From: Symsagittifera roscoffensis
Taxonomy: Eukaryota; Xenacoelomorpha; Acoela; Convolutidae
Direction: 5' to 3'
Assembly (NCBI RefSeq): GCF_963678635.1
Contig: NC_087067.1
Coordinates: 8,293,716-8,357,715, forward strand
Length of the DNA: 64,000 nt
The notes under the pieces were generated by a model. That model ran no database searches and was not told where the DNA came from. It worked only from the letters and a program-made list of their open reading frames with translations. The position numbers and the translations under genes were made by a program. Shown here one piece after another: positions 1-13,100 of this stretch (the stretch's first letter is position 1; every line of letters starts with the position of its first letter).

Positions 1-898
1 GTATATAATTTATGCATTTCAAAAATATACTGAAATGGAAAATTTCTAAAAATAAATTTGATTTATGACACAGTTGTATGAAATGAATAGCTTTTTAGGT
101 TCATTTAATAAATTAACACAAAAAGGAAGCTTCGCTTCGCAAACACTTGCTAGAACGCGACCAAACAGCAGCTCTATAAAATGCGATAAGAAAACAATGA
201 AATAAGACTAGAGTTAGTAAAAAATCAGCTACTTCTTGGATTCCATCTCCGCCCGATGGCGACCTAGAGACTATGCTTCTCACCCACTAGCCACTGAGGC
301 ACGGACGCTTAATTGGTCACAAACACTGGCCACAATTAACGCAGAGAACAGATCTTATGAAATTTCCAATACTACAGATCGTGATTATAGTGAAAATGCT
401 ACCAAATAACGAATACTTTGCCACCAAGTAATGAACACTTTCATTTGCGAGTTAGGTTAGAAAAACAGAAGGTTCGTTTTAATACACTAGCTGCTGGCTT
501 GTGTAAGAAAAAGACCAACTGTTTTGTTTCATTCTAACCAAATGTCAAAGCACGTAATATTGTACTGCCAATGCAGCCTCCTGATTCAAACGCGCCACTA
601 AAAGTAGCACTTTTAATTGCAAATTAGGTTTGAAAAAAAGTTGCGCTCCTCTTGTGCAAAGACAAGCATTTTCTATTGATTTTTTGTATGAAGTCGTATG
701 ATTAGTCGTACTTTCAGAATATCAACTCTGGTAGTTTAGAATGAACGCGTCAAAACGACTGGACGGAGCGCGTCAGAATCGAGGGTCTTAAAGAAGAAAA
801 CATGTCGCAAAATTTTTGTCAATTGTTTAAAAATAAAGTGCTGATTTCAAGACCAGTTTAGAAATTTCAAATTCAATCTAGGGATTACAAGTTCTGAT
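1..898. other. Intergenic DNA beyond the 3' end of the WD-repeat gene
   Basis: No coding region is visible. The stretch contains a tRNA-like SINE head (228-312, minus) and family C-like pieces: a GAAGC/GCTTC-type hairpin near 128-140 and a GGCTTGTGTAA end motif near 495-507. The rest is AT-rich. No canonical AATAAA on the minus strand is obvious close to the stop codon at 899, so the polyadenylation site of the gene is not defined here. Confidence 0.5.
228..312 (-). repeat. tRNA-derived SINE head, degenerate
   Basis: Read on the minus strand, this piece has an A-box-like TGGCTAGTGGGTG (281-293) followed after about 30 bases by a weak B-box-like GAGATGGAATCC (238-249). Spacing and order are those of an RNA polymerase III type 2 promoter. 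There is no cloverleaf good enough to call a tRNA gene, so a decayed tRNA-derived SINE is the better reading. Confidence 0.45.
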
Positions 899-1169
899 CT
901 ATTTTTTGTTATCTTTACTCAGTTTGAAGCTGACTTTAGTGGATGATCTCAATGGCACTATGTTCCCGGCGGCCTCTTCTTGACTGGCACGAGTTACAGT
1001 CCTCGAAGGCAGTCGGAAGGCCATACCCTTCGGCAGTTCCTCGGAGGCCAGAGGTTTCGGCTGCAGCGCCTGGAAAGGAGCGCAGATGTCCTCGAATCGA
1101 TTAGTTTTTTCTATGTTTACTTCGAAAGCGTGTCGTCTGGATCGCCTGGCTTGAATCCGAGTTAAAAAT
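899..1169 (-). CDS. WD-repeat gene exon 18, C-terminus and stop
   Basis: Encodes the last 90 residues, starting with the basic FLTRIQARRSRRHAF, and stops with TAG at 899-901. Base composition is clearly more GC-rich than the flanks, as for the other exons. Acceptor TTTTCCAG. No domain is recognised. Confidence 0.68.
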
Positions 1170-4100
1170 CTGGAAAACATAAAATCACTTAGCATAATTT
1201 TGCTTTTTGTTACTTTTATGATGTTGCCTAATTCAAGAGCCAAGCAAATTACTAATCATATTAAACAAAAAATTAGTATATTTCACTATAAATTTCTCAA
1301 TTGACATCACTTTGTTCCCTGAAGACGAAAAAAAAATTTTTCCGGCCACAACTTCACGATCTGAACTGAAGACTTAATTTAAATGATGACTCGTGATGAC
1401 TCATGGTTACTCAATCTTATAGCAAATCAAATAAAGATAACTTCTTCTTTGCCATCGTGAAATTGTGTGTGGCCTGAAGATAATTTTTTCTTCGTCTTCT
1501 TCAGGGATTAAATAATATTTCAGACTCACGTTTTCTCGACTGAAGTTCCGAGTAGGCTGGGCTGAGTTCCCACGTGACCAGATTCGCTCATCTCCTTCAA
1601 ATACTCGGCCACGTGTTCCAACAGTCCTTCTTCATCTTCAGGAACCTGAACAAACCCCATGTCAGAATTATATCGGTTAAGTGTCTATCAAACTGTTTTC
1701 AAGCTATGTGGACTATAAAAATGTACAAAACATTGGATTTTAGCATTCGAAGGTCTCCAACTTGAGCGGACACTTGATAATCGTTATAGAATCTTAAAAT
1801 CTCAAACAATCTCATCAACTCACTTTTATAATTTCTAGAATTAGAATGCACTCGGGTTTTATGATTTTTAAATCACATTACAACGTCACGTGCAATATAA
1901 GATTGGTTTTCAAAAAAACTTTTTAAAAGACTTTTTCTGCGTTTAAAACTCAATTTTTGATGTTTTAAAAATCTAGAAAAAAAAACAAATTATTGCAATT
2001 AAACGAAATTATTGAACCAAAAACGTTTACAAACCATAAATTTTGGACGATATCAAAGATGAAGTGTGAAATTTTGAGTCGTACGAAGTTAATACGACTG
2101 ATTTGGAACGATTTTATTTTTTCGCCAACAAAAAAAAATTCGCGCATGGCTTTCAGGATTATGGATGAAATCTACAAAGCGCGCAAAAATTAGTCCAGAG
2201 CATGGCCAAACATCTTTTTAAATATATTTTGATATCTTTTCAAATTTACAACAATATCTTTCTAAATTTATAATACTATTTTTCAAAATTTGTAAGGTAT
2301 AATATTCTTGTTTTTGGGAAGTTAATATCTTCAATGGGGCATAAAATTTCTTAAGTTAAAAACTACTATTTCGATTGCCGATAATTGAATGAATAAATAA
2401 AAAAATGACCCCAAGCATAAATATTTAATTTTCTTTGAAAGTCGGAACAAGAATACCCTTAAGATGCTAAAATTGAAAACAAGACTGCTCGTATCAAGGC
2501 GAATCCTTGAATGTTCCCACTGCCTTCTGTGGAGCAGTAATAAAATGGACAAATTAAATGTAGAAAAAATAAACTTTTTTTTTAATTTGAGATTTTTTTG
2601 TGAAAAGCATTACCCCACACGCCATAATAAATTTAAAGTGATAAATTTCGCTCCTATTAACAAATCAATTATGGCAAATATTCTTCGTTCAACCAATTTG
2701 GTACGAATTCTACGACGGATTAAATCTCCGCTTACGCGTTAATAGCGCGAAACGTTTTGCGCGTTAATGGTCCCAAATTAGCCAAAATGGCCATTTTTAA
2801 ACCCCCATATTTTACGAAAAAAGAACACAGTTGAAATATCTTTCCAATTTAAGCTCAGGACAACAATACTTTTAGAGTATTTTGTAAAAAAAAAAATCCG
2901 TCATTAATAGCTATATAGTTAAAAAGTCGAAATTTGTCTGAGGAAAAAACCACACCGAGCACAAATATTCCGTTATTATCATTACGAAAGTCGGAACAAT
3001 TAGTTCAACAGTGCCAAAACTTGAGGATATTTGAAAATTTTGAGTTATGTTTGGGAAATACTGGCAATTAACTCGAATACGTGTTGTTTTAGAGCAAAAC
3101 CGAAGAGAAAAATTTTGCTGAGTTGATTGTTTGCTCAGAAAAATTTATGACGCCATGCTTGGGAAATTTTATTTGTTTAACGAGCGGCATCAATTAAAAA
3201 GACCTTTTTTGACTTTTCAATTTGCGTCAATTGGAATTAATATACATGTCAGTGATTTGGAATGATTGAAAACAGAAGTCACAGCTATTTCTGGCACTGC
3301 TGAACATTTTGATTTTCGGCAATGTTGAACAAAATTTAATTTTCGGCACTGTTGTACTTCGGAACTGCTGTACTGTCCCAATTAAATTAACCAAGGCTTT
3401 AATTCTTCCAAAAAGTAACAATTTAAATTTTCTATAACCGTGCAAAAATTTTCCAACAAACTAACTTCGATCTCTTTTTCCTTGTAAGCACCCTCGTCCC
3501 CCTTGGAATCCGAGACTCCTCCATCTGTTTGGGACACCCCAGGAGTATCACGTGACTTCTCACTCCTATAACAGAACTTAGGGTTAAATAAGTGATTATC
3601 TTTGGAGTTAAGTGCGAGTTGTATTTATTGCGAGTTGTCTTTTGATGTGAGTTGTCGTGTTACACTTATTTGAAATCTCAGGAGTATGAAAAATAATCAT
3701 TCCATTTTTTGCTTGATGAGAACCAGGGGCGGATCTAGGTTTTCTCGAGGGGAGGTAGCGGATTTTCAAAAAAAAAATATCAAATATTTTGTCGACTTTT
3801 TTAAGGTCCACCAAAATGAATTTCCAAGCCGTCCAATGCACTATAAAGATCCTGTTTTGCCAAATTTTCTGCGCCGGAGGCTAAATTTTGAATAAAAACA
3901 GGCCAAAACAGCATTTTTAGGCTTTTTTTTGGAAATTTCTGACCAAAAAATTGCGTATTTTTGGAGCGCACTTACCTCTCAACATTATTAAATAATGGCG
4001 CCCAAAATACCTTGAGAAAACTTTTTAGCATCCGTCAGCCAAAAATGGATATTCCTTTAGGTCGGAAGGGGGTCAAATCCCTGGAGAAAGAACGCGCCTA

Positions 4101-7100
4101 CCCTCCTAAAGTCCACAAGTTCATCATACTTCTCATCTTGTTTGAATGTATTAGAGAAAAGTTTTCATCACCAAAAAAAATTAGTATCGTGGCGACGGGG
4201 GGGGGGGGGGGGGGGGGGGGGGTATCGGGGCCCCCCTCAGTTCTGGTTGCTTAAGTTTTAAGTTTTCCAAAAGGACCCCTTTTTGGTATAATTTAACAAC
4301 ATCCAGTTTTGGCCTCCAAATTTTTCAAAAGGTGCCTTGGGCGTCAAAATAACTAAATTTGTGGGGGAGCGCGTGCCAAAAAAAAAGAAATTTTTTTGGT
4401 CAAATTTATCCAAAAAGTGCCTAAAAACGCTTTTTTTGGCCTGTTTTCTAAAAAAATCTGCATGCGGCGCAGAAACTTTTTGACACAATAGGGTCCTTAA
4501 AAAATTTTCGGAGAGCTTGGAAAATCAAACTAAAAAATGCCACCCCCCCCCCCCCCCCCCAAAATTTTCTGCGCATGCCCCCCCCCCCCCAAAAATGTAT
4601 TTGAACTAGCTGAAAAACGTCATCTAAAACGAATAAACTGTTAACAAGTAGCTTAAAATGGGGCTGTATATCTTACGCGAAAACTATAATAGGCGAAAAA
4701 AAATTAATATTAGGCGAAAATAAAACTGTTAATATTAGTCGAAATTTCTCATAATAAAAAAGTATTTCAGCAGAAATCCTTCTATTATTTTTCCAGAGCA
4801 CATTGACAAAAAGCGTTTAAAGAATACAAAGCCGAGTGACGGTTCAAGGTGGCGATAACCGACTCTAACTTTCTTAATGAATCTTACCCTCAGCTGGTAA
4901 GCATGCAGCACGTTGGCGCGACTACAGCGGTCAGTTCTTTACTGTTCATTTGCAGTTTGAACAATATTTTAAGTATGTAGCAATATTAATACACTGCTAG
5001 TATGTAGCAATAGAAAAACATAGTTAATTGCATACAATTTCAACTAAAAACAGCAGGCCCCTGCAACTAAGCTGCTCCTGAAAGATGACAACGTTTATCT
5101 CTAACAGAAAAATAGGTTTAATGGATGGATGCTTGTCTGGTTATAAGTATGGCTGGATTCATCAATGAATGTTTAAACCATTGGCCGGATGATTAAAAGG
5201 ATGGAATTGAGGCACAATGGATAGCTAGATGAGCGCATGGATGGCTGTCTAGATGATAGTAAGATGACTAGCAGCATGGATGGTTGGAGATATGGATAGC
5301 TTGAATGATGGTTAGATCGAAGACTGACTGCTTGGATGTATGGATGGCTAAATTGATAAGCGGTTTGCTGCGAGGATAGGTTTGCTGAGAGGATAGATGG
5401 GTTTTTGGCTGGATATGTGACTGGCTGCATGGCTAGATGTTGGATTCATTGATGCCTGGATGGATAGCTGAATGAATGGGTGGGTAGCTGAGTGGATGGT
5501 TGTATGAATGGATGGTAGGATTGAGAGATGACTAAATGGATATATGGCCTGGTGCATGGATAGCTTGTGGGATGGATGACTTGCTGGATGGATGGCTTGC
5601 TGGATGGATGGCTGGACGGATGGGTTGTTTGACGCAGAGATGGCTAGTTGGATTGATAGCTAGACCAAGTATGGACTGCTGCACGGATGTCTGATGAGAT
5701 GCATGAATAGTTACATGGATGGATAAGGGACGGATGGATATGTAGATGGATGGATGGCTAATTAGATGGATGACTGGATGAATGGACGGCTAGATGGATG
5801 GATGGCTTGCTGAAAGAATAGTTCGATCGATGGCTGGGCAGATAGCTTGTTGGATGCATGGCTAGATGGTTTTTCCTATTATTGGATGATTTGCTTGATA
5901 GCTGGTTTGATGGATGGATACCTGATTGAATAGATTGATGCCTAGATGAATGGATCGCTTGGCGAATGAGTGGGTTGATGCATGGACGGATGGATGGATG
6001 GCTTGATGAATGGATCACTTGATGAATGTACCGACTAATGAATGACTGGCCTGTTGGCTGGTTGCACAGATCGCTTGATGAATAAAAGGTTTGACCGATG
6101 GTATCAAAGCTCGCCGAATGGGTTGCTAGTTGGGAGGATGACAAAGAGGAGGGATGGCTAGTTGGATAGATAGAGGGCTGATTGAATCTGAGATCCCTAA
6201 CTGTTCTGAAAAGTGCAAATTTGAGTGCACATCAGCAACCTCTGTAAGTAAGTAACTTTACATCACACCGCTATAGTGTAGAAAAAACTCAAAAATTGAA
6301 AAGAAAAAAAATCTGGTTGTTTTACAATTTTTTTCTCAAAATAACGTCACATCTTGAACACTAAAAATGTTTGAGCGATCATTGGATATAGGCCGCATCT
6401 GTAATCGCTAGTAGTAAGCTGACATCGCACCACCAAAAGGTTATGATTCTCAAAATTTGAGAAAAATTTTAATGTTTAAAATAGTTAATTTTTTAGATTG
6501 GAAAAACCAAAAACACGTCATAACACGGAGTATAAAACGGAGGTTGCACTCATGTATAGATTGATGAATGCAACTTCTAAACACAGCGGCGAAGTTGTAC
6601 TTCGCAAAAAGAAGCAAAATTATGACCGTTAACGCTACTGGGAAAAACTGAATGAGTAAAACTTTGAATCTACAAAATTTCTTAAGTGACGCACGCCAAT
6701 TTTGAGTCTACATAACTTCCAAGTGACGCAAACCATTTATGACCGATTAGGAGTCAAAGTAGTCAATTTGAAAAAAAAATAAATTTACCAACAAACAAGA
6801 ATTTGAACTAGTATACGAAAAAATTAAAAACATCCGACCTTGCCCCTTTTATTTTGTTGCGGGTATCCTTACCTATCTCTACGCTACAGATTCATGATAC
6901 CTTGAAGCTAAAGTGCTTTTTAAAAAATTATTTATCTGTGTCAATATCCTTAGCATTGGCTGTACTTAATAGCTGGCTATTGATCAAAATGAACCCTTTC
7001 AAAATGAACACTGATATTTGCGATTAGGTTGGAAAAAGAAGAGACTGCATACTTTCACATAAGCTTTGCTTGTGTAATTACACTACACTGCGCACTCCTC

Positions 7101-10100
7101 TCCCCCCCATAATAGCTACAGTCTTGCAATTGGGCTTCTCAATAGTCCTAGCAATCATAAACTGGAAAATTGAAAAAAAATTCCTAAGCAGTGGAATAGA
7201 CGATATAGCTCAAGCATGCAAATATTCGTTTGTTGAACATGCAAATTGAAAAATCTTAAGCATAGGGAGATACTGTCACACGCATTTAAATATAGCATAG
7301 ATATACGCTTTTAAAATCAAAATGTCAGCCTAGTTTTAACACTTTTTTTTGCCTTATATGTTTTTCGCCTAAAATAGTCGCCATCGCTTAAGTGCTCAAG
7401 TGTTTAAAACGTTTAGCCGTGAGTAACAATTTTTGTGAAGGTTTTTCTTCAGCAAAATTTTTTCGATGGGAACACAACAACCGGCTAATCTGATTTCATT
7501 CCTCTGCAGTTTGTTTCATCTGTTTTATTAACATAACATTGAGGGTTCATAAACAATCTTGTTGGACTAACACAAAAGTAGTGCTTTTGCTTAGTGTAGT
7601 GTTATTGACCAAATCCAAGCCCTCCTGATTCCAAGTCGAAGTGTCCTTTAAATCCCATTTGCCAATCTGGCCGAATGTTCCGACCAGTTGGGCTCCCCCG
7701 TAACTCCACACTCTGGCCGCTCTGTCACTGCTGGCTGAGATGATGAAGCTGGCACCTGAGGAGTGTTTGAACCATTCCACACTCACAACTGCATGGTAGT
7801 GGGCCTAAATTAGATCAAAATTAAGATCTTCTTAATAATCGCCCTCCCTTTGGTATCTGCTAAAGAAATGCCACCCCTTCAAATAAAAGAAGCAACTTAG
7901 CACTAAATCCTTGCATTTAACACTCGAGTTTTGCTGCAATCTGAGCGGTCAAAAAATCAACAACTTAATCTGCTTAACAATTGCCCAATTTCTTAAAAAA
8001 GGGCCAAAATTCAGATTATTGTCCACGGTTGGCCAATTTTAGAAAACTTGGATTCTTTTCCAATCCTCGGACGCACAAAAGTTTGAATTATTTCAACGTT
8101 GTCATAATGCAACAAGGATAGCTGGTTGTGTGCAAGTAGCACAGCAAGTTCCGACGACAGACTAAAAGAATAGACACATTTTTTTTTCAATTTAGTGGCG
8201 TTTTTTTCTGCGTGGTGTGATAAAAAGATCCGAACGAGAAACTGGACTTCAAAAAATCCGATAGTCATAGTAAAATAGGCAAAAATTTTGGAAAAAAAAG
8301 ACAGAAAACAAAAAAAATCAAAGTTTTTTTTGACATTTTGAAGTTTTTAATTGCCAAATGGTGTTAGAGAAAACTCTAAAAATTACTTTATTTGGGTGAA
8401 ACTAAGTTTTAACGGACTAAATTAAGCTAAAAAAAGCTACTTTAAGCCTGATCTCACGCATTATTTGCTCGAATTTCCACTAAAAATCAAAAAATTAAAT
8501 ATGTTTCTCTCGATACGGGGACAATTTTTGAAAAATTTTTAATGTCGTTCGAATCACGAATAATTCTTACTGCCATTTATTTGGTCTCCAATAGCTTTTG
8601 ATATATTAATATTTGGCTAATAGTACGGTATCAATCGGCAGGTGGGAAGGAGAAGAAAAAGAGCCAAAACTCATTCTGAGCGTTTATATTTCTCAATATT
8701 TTGAAAATGGTAACATAAAACTCGTATATCATAGCAAAACCAAAACTTCCCGACTGCACGTTAAGGCCAATTGAGAAAGTTTTTAAAAAATATTTGATCA
8801 ACTAATTGAAAAAATACACATGACACAAAAATTAAGCAAAAAACGTTGGTTCTTTCTGCTCCCCTCCCCCGCCCCAACCTCAAACGAGCATCTTTTTTAT
8901 GTTGTAACGGTTGATTCAACAATGTGAATAATGAAGACCAAAGAAGTTTTTCATAGCCTAATTTGTCTGCATGTCAATTCTCATAACAATCGGACAAAGT
9001 GAACAAAAATTTTTCCTATCCCCCTCTTGTTATGTAAGATACGAAAGGATGTATTTCGAGTCTCATGCCCTAGTAATAAGATCAAAAGATTTACCTCAAT
9101 TCAATATAAAATGAATTAACCCGCAATTCACGCGTGTTAGAGGAATGCAATATATCGCGCGTTAATCTTATCTATGAGCCAAGTAATCAATTTCCAAACC
9201 CCCCATAACAAAGAATGATCACAGGTGAATTTTTTCGTTTGAGCTACGGACTATAAAATTTTTCAGATGAGTTAAAAATTGAATATTTACTGAGCAAAAA
9301 CACCCAAGCACAATCATTGCGGACTTTCTTCGGAAGTCGGAACAAAAATTTGAGTTGAAATGAGTAAAACTCTCATAGAAAACGTAGGATTCCTGTGATT
9401 AAAGTTTGAGTGTATAATAGACATGCCTCAGCATAGGCAACTCTTAAACCTATGTACGAAGAGTAATTAACATCAACTCCTTCTTACAAATGATTCAAAA
9501 AAGTGAAAAATCTGCAGGTATGGGGGAGGGGGGAATTCGTCAGTTCTTCTTTTTATTGATTTCTTGATTAACTATCGATATCAAAAAACAACAGAAGTCA
9601 TATCAGGATCAGAGGCGCCTGAAAACAAGCTGCATAGTTCCACGGCGTTCTCGCAATGAGATTTCATTTAGTTGTAAATGTAGTGTTTTTACATTTAATG
9701 GAATCTAATTTGCAAACAATTTATTATTTTTATTATTTATTCTTCTAGCCAGTTTGAACTTATGCCAATTCCATAATAATCAGACATAGTAAACATAATT
9801 TCTACCAGTAAATCCCAGTCGGGGAAAGCGCCCTGGGGAAAAACACAATCTAATGACCTTGAACTTCTTGAGGAGAGGAGGAGCTTCTGTGGTTACTTCT
9901 CCAGTCGGCTTCACAGCATAGTCCACTATGTTCCAGATGCTGATGTAACCTCTTGTATCTCCCGTTAATAGCTGGCTCTTGGGTCCCACGTCAAACAGAG
10001 CCAGAACTGAATTCTGGGGCCTGAAACAAAAGAGAAGAAGTTTTTATCTAGAGAAGAAGCTTTTTTCTTTTGGAAGTTTTTCTTTAATCCTGTCCCTAGA

Positions 10101-13100
10101 AAAGCTGAAATAATAAATGGTCTGAAAAACCTCTATGCTGAAAATTGTGTAACAAATTAGGTCGTTAAAATCAGTTCACTTGATGAAACTGATGTTTTTA
10201 TTTTAAATTGGGCAACACTTAAATCGCTATGAATGACAATAATAGAAAATCTTTTTTGAGCAAAAACCAAAAAGGAAATCGGAAAAAAGTCGAAAATTTT
10301 CAAAATTTATGAAAACAATTACGTCCCAAAAAAATTAGATGGAATATCCCCAAAATATATAATTTTAAAAAAAGTTGGAAATTAATTGGAAATTACTATT
10401 TAAAAAATGGTTAATTTTCAACGTTGATTCGATACCCTTTTCAGGGGCGGATCTAGAATTTTCTCGAGGGGGGGGGGGGGGGGATTTACAAAAAATTTTT
10501 GGAAAATTTTCGAAAATTTTTTGAAAATTTGCTCCATCTCAAACTTAGTATGTATTGGCGCCGAGGGCGCCTTAGAAAAATTTTAGGGTCCGTCACCAAA
10601 AATGGATTTCTTAAAAAGTACTAAAGGGTGGACCCTTTGGGTCGGCAGGGGGTCGAATCCCTGAGAGAAGACTGTCTGCCCCCTGCCCCCCCCCCCCTAA
10701 ATCCGCCCCTGACCCTTTTGATCGCAAAAATTAGTTAAAATGACATAACTAGTCGATACATTCTGTGCAATTTTTCATTAACCATCTCTTTATAATTCTA
10801 GATGGTGTTTTTTTAATCATGAATCATGCCTGGATGCTGCGTAGAACTTTGCTAAGAGTTTTTTGTTGAAGCAGTGCCAGAAAGAGAGAGATCCGGCCTC
10901 ACTCGACACCAGCAGCGCCTTCTGAGTGGACAGACTGGTAGCGCGACTCTTCAGGAACATCACCTAGAATAAAAGTCACAACATTCATAAATGATTATTC
11001 AATATTAGAATAAAAGTCACAAAATTATCAAATGATTAGAATAAAATTTAGAAAAAATTTTCAAATGAATGAAAGTACCTAAGTTCTAAAATATTATTAA
11101 ATATTAGAACAAAAGTCACTCAATTTTTAAATGATTATTATATATTAGAATAAAAAATAGAAAAAAATTTTCAAATTAATAAAAGTACCAAAATTTTAAA
11201 TGATTATCAAATATTAGAATAAACGATAGAAAAAATTATCAAATGAATAAAAGTCACAAAATTATTAAGAAATCATTATATATTTTTTTCATGCTGCTAC
11301 GAAGAAATAACAAAGATAGCCTGTTGCTGTGCAAGTAGCACAGAAGGTTCGACCACCTTAATAAACAACTTTAGAAAATATGTAGTTTTTTCTTCTACAA
11401 GTTTCATTTCTTGTGAGTGGTGTGATGAGAGAACTCCCATGTTGAAGTCCCAGTTATAATTATCAATGAAAATATGCTAACCCATACTTAGTAAGATTTC
11501 CATGGATTTTTCCGTGCTATTTCATAAAAAATCTAAATAGCGCTTATTGATCGAAAAAAGTTGACAAATTAGCGATAATTCATTACAGGTAAGGTGGCAG
11601 GGTAAGGTAACAAGGATGACAAGTAAGCTGCCAAAACCAGTTTTCGTTTAAAAAATCCAGTTTTTTTAGCCTAAATGATCAATTTTTTAAAACGAAAATT
11701 CGAATTAGACTCGCTCGAAACTGAACTCGCTTGACTCGCTCGATTTTAGACAAAAATTCAGAAATTTCCAATCGGTTTTTGCACGTCATTGGAATAATTT
11801 GTTGCCCTTTTTAAAATGACTTTAATAAGAAGACATATCCTTCATACCATTCCAATGGCGAAAAAATGAAGAAAAAAAAACAACGAAAACAAACCCGAAT
11901 ATAGTTCATCCATACTTTCAAAGGTCGGAACAAACAGGATAGCCACTTGCCGTGTGAGTCGCACAGAATGATCCGACCAGAGTGATTAAAAATATTTTCA
12001 AACAAGATAACATTTTTTAGGTATTGCACAATATTGATGAATAAAAAAGTAGCTGAAAAGATGATCAATTTGTGGTGGAACTCATTGAACCTCTCTCAGC
12101 ATCTATTGGGGCATTAATAAGGCACCACACCTGACTCTCTTTGTCTTTTCGTTCAACAAAGCTGGCTGAAAAACAACCGAATCTAATTTATAGTTCCTGT
12201 CCACTCTTCAAGAAAGATTGGAAGAATAATACTAATATTTCAGTTTTGAAACGAGATATAAGCAATTGAAAAATTGAACGCTTACAAAATAAATTGGCTC
12301 GGGAGAGAAAAACTAAGAACATTATTAGCTTGTCGCGTGGTCTCTTAGCTATTTGCTTTCTTAGATAATTTCTCACAAAAAACTTTTAAAAAATAACCGG
12401 AAAAAACAAGAAATTTAATTTTTATGTATGATGAAAAAGCTGTGAAATCAGAAAAATGCTAGCCATACTGCTTCTTAACGTGTTCATAAAATCAATCTTA
12501 CTGCCAAAACTTGTTATAAAAAAAACCGAGCCCTCCTCCCAAAAACATTGCCAAGAACTTATTTCTCGAAGGAGAAGACTTGCTAAAAACCTGTACATAC
12601 AATGTTTTAACACATAATTTTTCAAAATATCATTAGATGTATATTCATCAAGGTTGGATGCTAAATATATGAAGGTTTTTAGAACAATTTGATTTTTTCC
12701 GTTTCCCGCTTCTGTGAGTTGGCCGTGTTTCAGCATTTTTCCGATTTTATGGATAACAAGAATTTTAAGTAGCTCGAGTATCGCCGCATTTTTAAGAATA
12801 TAGTGTTAAATTGGTTATAAATTTTAAGAGTGGTGCATAGACATTTATGTCCCAGACACTTAAGTCCCTGACAAAACTGTGCCATACTATAAAATTGTAC
12901 GAGACAATTGTGTCCCAGAAAAAGTGTTTGGTTTTGAGTTTTTTGATTTCCTCAATAACCTCCTAGAGTAATTCGAGGCCATATTGTGTATTTTGTGAAT
13001 TGTAAGCGGATTTTGCAACAAGGACGCTTTCTTTTATCGTATTTAAAAAAGATAATGCTGTTATCATTCTGGTTAACACCGATACTGGAGTTTCATGGAT

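Noticed and set aside
5173-6144. Long minus-strand open frames rich in Ser, His and Pro
   Set aside because: They are translations of the GGAT-type minisatellite; several frames stay open for the same reason and none has splice or start logic.
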